Positions 7,414 to 12,254 of a DNA stretch of 12,254 nucleotides are shown here, piece by piece. The first letter of the stretch is position 1; every line of letters begins with the position of its first letter. Source of the DNA: Chromera velia. Lineage: Eukaryota > Sar > Chromeraceae. The notes beneath the pieces are model-generated. The model did not search any database. It saw only the letters and a list, made by a program, of their open reading frames with translations, and was not told the origin of the DNA. The stretch lies in the NCBI GenBank assembly GCA_018398765.1, contig JAHBMJ010003223.1:1-12254 (forward strand), written 5' to 3'. The translations under genes were made by a program, and so were the position numbers.

Positions 7414-7950
7414 GCAAAGTGCATTTCTGAATCTTCGGCCCCTCTGTGAATGATTCAGGGTGCTGTCTCAGACACATTTTTCCTCCTTCCACTCCGGCAC
7501 AAAGCCCGCCTATAATGAAAGAGTCAGTGCCGCGCATTCTGTTTCAGGCAGTACTCTCATCTGAAGAAGCGCATGCGTCTTGCCGCGGTCCTTTCCATGA
7601 CGAAGCACATGCATTCACTAATGTCTCATTTCCGCTCACCAAGCGGTGGATGCCCACACGCTCGTACATTCTTGCCCTTTACAAGAGTGCATGGAGCATA
7701 CGTAATCTAAGTACAAGCGCACACACGCATGTAGACGGACCTTCCAGACAGAAAGCAGAGGCACGACCTCACCCGACCCAGAGGAGACGAGACGGAGCCT
7801 CACAAGGATCTCCGGGGCCTCGCTCACGAATCCCAAAACGCAGGAGAGGATCCCCCTGGCACAGTCTCCTTGAAGAAGACCGCAAGGGTCAGAGCATACT
7901 AGAGAAAAAGGAGGGGGCGAGGAAGGAGACGCCATCTCCCGAACTCGTCT

Positions 7951-7976
7951 TTATATGTATATATATATCGATATCG
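7951..7976. repeat. AT-dinucleotide microsatellite
   Basis: TATATATATAT followed by CGATATCG. TATA-like, but too far from any supported start to call a promoter. Confidence 0.6.
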
Positions 7977-8225
7977 TTCAAAGAACAGGTGAAAGGAGCG
8001 GGCGCGGAACTTTGTGCAGGTGCACAGGGGCTGACAGACGCAAACTTGCTCATAGAGACTGCACTGCACTCCAACACATCACAGGTGTCATTGAAGTAAG
8101 GTCCTCTTTGTATCGATGCGTTGGAATTCCTCTCATGATTAATTGCATGCATGAAAATTTGATTTCAGATCGAATAAATTCACACTAAATTAAGAGATCG
8201 AGACATGCACAAAAAAAAAAATCGA

Positions 8226-8240
8226 ATGCATGCATGCATG
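8226..8240. repeat. ATGC self-complementary tandem repeat
   Basis: Nearly four units of ATGC, palindromic, directly after an A-run of about eleven. Confidence 0.7.
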
Positions 8241-8408
8241 GGGAGTGTCTGATCGGCGGTCTGAGGCAGTACGTGTGGCAGAATATATTTCAAAGGAGCG
8301 CCCCTCATTTGTACGACAGCCAAAGACAGCCATAGGCAGCCCAGGGTCTCGTTCTGCGTGCAGTTCCGAGACCAGCTCTGCCCTTCTGCTGACAACGTCT
8401 CGGAATCG

Positions 8409-9359
8409 ATGAAATCGACTGACCTTCATATCCTTCTCACTCCGTCTCCTTACTCATTTGCTTCACTTCCCTACGTGGGCACTCTGGCAATCGCCTATAC
8501 GACCTGCCTCTCCGTTTGTCTCCAAGAGCATGATCAGGCAAATGCAATAGTATCGATCATAGCGGCCCTTGCGCTGCTTGGCAGCAGGTTCGAGAAGTGC
8601 GTGGAGGCAACAGTATTCGGGTTTGCTGTTGCTGCGCGCGTCGTCATCTTGATCACCCTCTATGTAACTTCTGCCCTCGCATTCCTCGTGACCGGCACCA
8701 TAAGGACCACTGCCGCTTGGGCAGAGGTCCTTGGCACCATCACGTACACGGCCCTCACCTTTATCTGGAAGGCAACCTGGCTTTCCGTTGAAGCAACGGT
8801 CACCGTGCACCGGAGCCGAGGTAAACGAACACGAGGCAAACGTACACAGCCCGGAGACCTATGGATACAAACCAGGTCAAACCGTTTTGGGGGGGCTTTG
8901 GTTTTGGCCAGTGTTCTCGTGTTCGCTCTCTGCGCGAGCAGAACTATGCCACCGGATGCTATACCCCTTTCCTCTGGCTCTGTCAATCTCTTTGCAGGCA
9001 GGGTGGTACCGGTTACAGGGGCGTTCAACTTCCGAACGACCCTGTTAGGAGTGTCGCACACAGGCACCCCTATTTTCGGGACCACACCCTGCCCTGTCGG
9101 CACACTTCCTCCCGGGGCACCAGCGCTGCTCACTCCACAGACGACCGAAGAGAGAAGAGTGTTAGAGCCCTCTTGTCGGTCGCTGGAGGACGGGGGGCAA
9201 GGGGCCAAGCCGGGAGAGGTGGTGTCACTGCGAGGGAAAGATGAACGACCAAGTCCAGCCGAGCGGGAACTTGTAAGGGCTCAGGGTGCATTGGCCCGCC
9301 GCCTGACCCGCCGCCGCATCTTAGTGAGATATGTGGCGTGGGCGCGCTTCGTGCATTAA
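8409..9359 (+). CDS. Possible multi-pass membrane protein, unidentified
   Basis: The frame is open from 8358 (GTG), with the first ATG at 8409, and ends with TAA at 9357-9359, giving about 316 residues. The first half has four hydrophobic segments, roughly residues 19-40, 46-60, 67-98 (AARVVILITLYVTSALAFLV) and 107-127. A basic doubled motif, RGKRTRGKRT, follows, then a fifth segment (GGALVLASVLVFALCAS). The C-terminal third is Pro/Thr/Gly-rich and ends with a strongly basic helix-like stretch (ALARRLTRRRILVRYVAW). No family is recognised. Overlapping frames exist on both strands, so chance coding in GC-rich sequence is possible. The hydrophobic pattern and length favour a real gene. It ends just before the leader of the retrotransposon, which may have inserted next to it. 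Confidence 0.4.
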   Translation: MKSTDLHILLTPSPYSFASLPYVGTLAIAYTTCLSVCLQEHDQANAIVSIIAALALLGSRFEKCVEATVFGFAVAARVVILITLYVTSALAFLVTGTIRTTAAWAEVLGTITYTALTFIWKATWLSVEATVTVHRSRGKRTRGKRTQPGDLWIQTRSNRFGGALVLASVLVFALCASRTMPPDAIPLSSGSVNLFAGRVVPVTGAFNFRTTLLGVSHTGTPIFGTTPCPVGTLPPGAPALLTPQTTEERRVLEPSCRSLEDGGQGAKPGEVVSLRGKDERPSPAERELVRAQGALARRLTRRRILVRYVAWARFVH

Positions 9360-9567
9360 ATTAATTCAGAGTGAGATTGACAGTTGAATACAATAACAGC
9401 GAACAACAGACTGAATAGTAGGAGAGGAGAAGCATCCCCTCTCTGTCAGTTCTCTCTCCATGAAATAATCAGATCAAGTATTCTCTATTAGACTCATATA
9501 CCCTTACAATTCAGTGTGTTACGATCTGATTGCTAGATCTGATTGAGTCCAATTTCTAATTTTGAAA
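9360..9567 (+). other. Leader of the retrotransposon, possible 5' LTR end
   Basis: This AT-rich stretch separates the previous frame from gag and must hold the end of the 5' LTR, primer-binding site and leader if the element is complete. A TG at 9372 and a CA at about 9512 could mark a short LTR of around 140 bp, but the 3' LTR is outside the window, so this cannot be tested. I saw no initiator-tRNA primer-binding site of the TGGTATCAGAGC kind. Confidence 0.25.
9523..9545 (+). repeat. Direct repeat GATCTGATTG, two copies
   Basis: Copies at 9523-9532 and 9536-9545, 13 bp apart. The inverse AATCAGATC occurs near 9468, so a hairpin in the leader RNA is possible. Confidence 0.6.
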
Positions 9568-10809
9568 ATGGTTGAGACTCGGGCAGAGAAGAGAGCACGG
9601 AAGAAGGCAGAGGAGGCCGCAGCAAAAGCAGCTGCAGCTGTGCAAGCAGATGGACAAGAGATGATTGTTCTCTCCTGAAAAGACTTGCAGTCTTTGATTG
9701 ATTCCTCCGTCCAAAAGGGGATTCAGCAAGGAATGGCTGCTCTTACTCTAGGGGGACCTTCTCTCTCTACAGCTCCGGTCGTACCGTCTCCTCCTGTTGC
9801 TTTGTCTCAAAAAGCAGATAAGGAGGAGGAAGAGGCCCCTTTTGCCCCTGTTTTGTCTTCTTACCGGTACGTGAAGGTGGACTTCGCTGCCGTTCCCCAG
9901 ATCAAGGGGAAAGAGAGCATTCAGGAGTGGGTGCAGAAGTGGAAGAATTTCTGCAACGACCAGCTCCCTCAAGAAAGATTTCCTGACCTCCAAAGTTGGA
10001 GGAACAAAATGAAAGTTTGCTTCGACAAGATCGAGAACATCGTCGTGAGTGCTGACATCCAGAGGCTGCTGGGTCGGGATGTGTGTGCAGAGAACATCCC
10101 TCGCGCTCTCAAGAAAGAGTACGGCCTCGTCACCTTCCAAGTAGAGAGCAAGATCGCCCTCCGCATCCAGTTCTTCCCCTACCACTGCGAGAGACTTGAT
10201 AGAGACGGACTACCTGTTGTCCGCTCTGGACTAGTCTTCTCCTACTACACTATTCACAAGAGGCTCGACCAGCTTCTTGGTAATGCATCTAAAGAGAAGT
10301 ACCACATCGACGAGGACAGCCTGGTCCCCAATGTTCTGAATTCCTTCACACGAGAGCAGCACAAGGAGATCCTTCGTGCGCTTCCCGATGAGGTCTTCGA
10401 GGAGTCCGATAACGTTGCTGAGCTCGACGATCTTTCCCTCTCCCGCATCAAGTTTTTGATGCTGCGAAAGGTCTTGAAGAAATTTGCTCTCACTGAGGGC
10501 CCCCAGACAGAAAAGAGACAGGAGAGGGCGAAAGGCCCACAAGGGCTTGAGAGAGCGAACGGGGTTTTTGATGGACAGTCTGGAAGGAGGGGATCGGGCT
10601 TTTCTTCCTCTTCTCAGTCGTCTGGCTCTCAGGGAGCCCCTCTTGTATGCCGCACTTACGGTAATCGGCACTCCGTCTCTGTGCAGTGCCGAGCTACGCA
10701 GGAAGACGCCCCCCCGTGCAGGGCATGCGGAGAGAAGGGACATTGGGACAGGGCCCCTGTATGCAAGAAGAACTCTGGGGGGAGAGGGGGCAGCAGTGGC
10801 TGCCTCTGA
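9568..10809 (+). CDS. gag: gag polyprotein of the Copia-type element
   Basis: The ATG at 9568 begins a charged Lys/Ala-rich stretch. After 36 codons comes TGA at 9676-9678, then a 376-codon open frame to TGA 10807-10809. If the early TGA is a real stop, translation could start at the in-frame ATG 9733. The middle (about 9870-10500) is a helical, charged capsid-like region (ESIQEWVQKWKNFCNDQL, FTREQHKEILRALPDEVFEE). Near the C-terminus are two metal-binding-like motifs. At 10648-10689, C-x2-Y-x3-H-x5-C apparently lacks the second Cys (TAC where TGC would fit). At 10717-10764 the motif is C-x2-C-x4-H-x6-C, with a longer last gap than the canonical x4. The stop is followed by CTA, and pol continues in the same frame. 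Gag binds and packages element RNA in cytoplasmic particles; that role is by family. Confidence 0.75.
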
Positions 10810-10862
10810 CTACGCTCGGGAGGGTTAAGAGATGTGCGGGTTGGGGGGGGGATCCGCCTCCG
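10807..10862 (+). promoter_or_regulatory. Candidate stop-codon readthrough signal, UGA-CUA plus 3' stem
   Basis: The gag stop reads TGA followed by CTA. From the eighth base after the stop, CGGGAGG (10817-10823) can pair with CCTCCG (10857-10862) with one bulged G. Inside it GCGGGT (10836-10841) can pair with ATCCGC (10852-10857) around a G-run loop; the two stems compete for base 10857. UGA-CUA followed by a nearby 3' structure is a known readthrough arrangement in some RNA viruses. Folding was done by eye only. Confidence 0.45.
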
Positions 10863-12254
10863 AAATTCTTTCGGGCCCCTCAGCACTGCAGATGATGAAG
10901 GTGGAGAGGTGGAGCGTGTGCCACTGGGGGCAACAGGGGGAAAAGAGGACTCGAGATGGGTGTGGAGAAAGAAATTCCCTGTTGCCGATACTGGTTGCAG
11001 TCGGCATTTGATCGGGGAGGATCTTAAGGACTCGATTGTTTCCCGTTGCCCTCGTGAGTTTCGGTATGAGGAAGCCTCTGGCGGGGAGATGATTTGTGCA
11101 GAAGAAGTGGAGGTGTCACCTGTCCTTGAGGGAGTGGATGGGAATCCCGTTTCTCCTCTCTTTCGGGGAGCTTTCAAATCGTCAGTGCCGATTTCTCTCC
11201 TTTCAGTGAGGGGCTGTCACATGCAGAAAGTTGACTCTCCTTTTTGGGCTGAATTTCCTGGGAGGGGGGGTGGGACAGTGAAAGCTTGGTTGTATAAAAG
11301 GGATGGGGTACATGTAGTGCATGTCCTCTCTCCTTTTTCCTCCTCAAAATCTTATTTAAGTTCAGACAGCGACGACTGTGTGTTTCTGACTATTTTTTCA
11401 GATTCTTCTTCTTTTATTTCTTCAGGCGCCGATGAGGCGGCCAGACTGGTGCCTGACAAGGCAAAGCTCTCTGTCTTCTGGGCCCAGCGTTGCACAGAGC
11501 ACATGTCTCCGTTTGAGTTGAATGTGTGGCATGGTAGGTTTGGGCATGCAACTGGGTCTCGGCTGTATGCGACTTTTAAAGAGAAGAGAATGGCTCACAG
11601 AGTGACCGTGCAGGAGTGTATTGATTTGGTAGACTGCCATGAATGTCGGGAAGTGAATAAAGAAATGAAAAGGATTCCTGCAAGGCAAGGGGGGTGCATG
11701 CCCACTCGTGTTGGATCGCATTGGTGTCATGATCTTCTTTTCCTGTCTGGTGGTGTCCCCGCCAGTCTTTTGACGGAGAGGAAAGGAAGACTGATGGATG
11801 GAATGATTCTTGGGTGCAAGTCACATGCAGTCAGACATCTCTGTTCAGTTGTGCGTCGGTATGAACCTCGTCTTGGAAAGTTCGAGGTCGTGCAGACAGA
11901 TAATGGGGGGGAATTCACAGGTAACAAGAAAGGACAATACGATGATTTTTGCCAGAAAGAGAGAGTCTACCATCGTAGGGGGGCGGATTACACACCGCAA
12001 CATCAAGGGGCGGGGGAGAGATCAAATCGAACCGTCAAACGTCTCCTTCGGAAAGTGAGGAGGCAGACGGGTCTCCCTCCCTACTGCGAGAAGTGGCTCT
12101 TTCGTGGAGTGGTGCAGGAACTCAACAACTGTGTCTCCACAGTCACCGGTCAGTCTGCTGTGCGTGCGACTTTTGGGGAAGAGCGCTCCGCAGAGATTCC
12201 CTCTCTCACTGTAGGTGATCGTGTGTGTGTGTACGACAGTCGGCCGAGGAAAAA
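10810..12254 (+). CDS. pol: pol: protease, HHCC and integrase of the Copia-type element, partial
   Basis: Open without a stop for 481 codons from the gag terminator to the window edge. Protease: VADTGCSRHLIG at 10981-11016, with the aspartate in D-T-G. Gag-pre-integrase zinc site: WHGRFGH with His at 11530 and 11545, then C-H-E-C at 11635-11646 (H-x4-H-x29-C-x2-C). Integrase core: candidate first Asp at 11731 in HWCHDLLFLSG, second Asp at 11899 in TDNGGEF, Glu at 12016 in GAGERSNRT, giving D-x55-D-x38-E; the last gap is a little longer than the usual x35. YTPQHQGAGERSNR corresponds to the family's YTPQQNG-x-x-ER-x-NR. The frame stays open for the remaining 80 codons (SLTVGDRVCVYDS near the edge). 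No ATG is needed if pol is made by readthrough from gag. All recognised motifs are intact, so the copy may be young. Confidence 0.85.

Larger units (their letters stand above)
7414..8408. other. Region upstream of the minus-strand gene, no convincing gene
   Basis: A 217-codon plus frame (7446-8099, GTG start) and a 99-codon minus frame (7636-7935) overlap here, both of low complexity and without family motifs. The minus frame begins MASPSSPPPF and has donor-like AAG|GTCCGT and CGG|GTGAGG sites. It could be a 5' exon of the gene to the left, since AAG|GTCCGT is phase-compatible with a TTCACAG|AGG acceptor just upstream of the 7413 ATG. This is speculative. An AT dinucleotide stretch (7951-7976) and ATGC palindromic repeats (8226-8240) are the only other structure. 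Confidence 0.35.
9568..12254 (+). mobile_element. Copia-type (Pseudoviridae) LTR retrotransposon, 5' part
   Basis: One frame from 9568 to the window edge carries gag, protease, HHCC and DDE integrase in that order, interrupted by only two TGA codons. Integrase directly after protease is the Copia order; Gypsy-type elements place it after reverse transcriptase. Reverse transcriptase, RNase H and the 3' LTR lie beyond the window. Confidence 0.85.

Noticed and set aside
8660-9208. 182-codon minus-strand frame
   Set aside because: It lies opposite the hydrophobic plus-strand frame, is Arg/Pro/Val-rich without motifs and looks like a shadow.
9569-9585. TGGTTGAGACTCGGG as a tRNA primer-binding site
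   Set aside because: It overlaps the first gag codons and no LTR end lies just upstream, so coding explains it better.
11422-11927. Minus-strand frames across the integrase region
   Set aside because: They are antisense to a well-supported integrase frame.
1-12254. CRISPR arrays, rRNA genes, bacterial operons or origins
   Set aside because: No spaced repeats, rRNA core sequences or prokaryotic gene packing were seen; introns and element types indicate a eukaryote.

Overview
This is a eukaryotic, repeat-rich window. Both recognisable gene types point that way: one gene is split by a phase-consistent GT-AG intron, and much of the rest belongs to transposable elements (a Copia-type retrotransposon, a DNA transposon with long terminal inverted repeats, and a small MITE). 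Base composition swings between AT-rich spacer and GC-rich blocks. A protist genome, perhaps a microalga or chromerid-like alveolate, is my best guess. Nothing in the sequence proves the lineage.

Layout from left to right. 1-475: 3' part of an unidentified reading frame with one in-frame TGA, which a 45-nt candidate intron would remove. 476-1992: spacer with two clusters of TGAACCT-type repeats, a 19-bp perfect palindrome and a strongly G-run-rich stretch. 1993-5385: a DNA transposon of about 3.4 kb bounded by inverted repeats of about 260 bp, roughly 90% alike. It holds the remains of a Tnp2-like transposase on the minus strand (several in-frame stops and one frameshift). On the plus strand it holds an acidic coiled-coil reading frame followed in the same frame by a second, unrecognised domain. 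5386-5811: AT-rich spacer ending in an ATTC-type microsatellite. 5812-6065: a MITE with 40-bp inverted repeats. 6103-7413 (minus): an intron-containing gene whose protein resembles a conserved uncharacterised bacterial family; a strong second donor site suggests that it continues through the MITE. 7414-8408: no convincing gene. 8409-9359: a possible five-segment membrane protein. 9360-9567: leader or possible LTR of the next element. 9568-12254: 5' half of a Copia-type (Pseudoviridae) retrotransposon with gag, two zinc-knuckle-like motifs, protease, the HHCC motif and a DDE integrase, running off the window edge.

The most interesting points are these. The retrotransposon gag and pol lie in one frame separated only by UGA-CUA, a known leaky stop context, with a possible stem starting at the eighth base after the stop. 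The DNA transposon pairs a broken transposase with an intact-looking divergent gene and an array of CCAATTT/AAATTGG subterminal motifs. The bacterial-type gene has acquired at least one spliceosomal intron. None of this could be checked against databases here. Family names are from memory of motifs, and intron and structure calls were made by eye.
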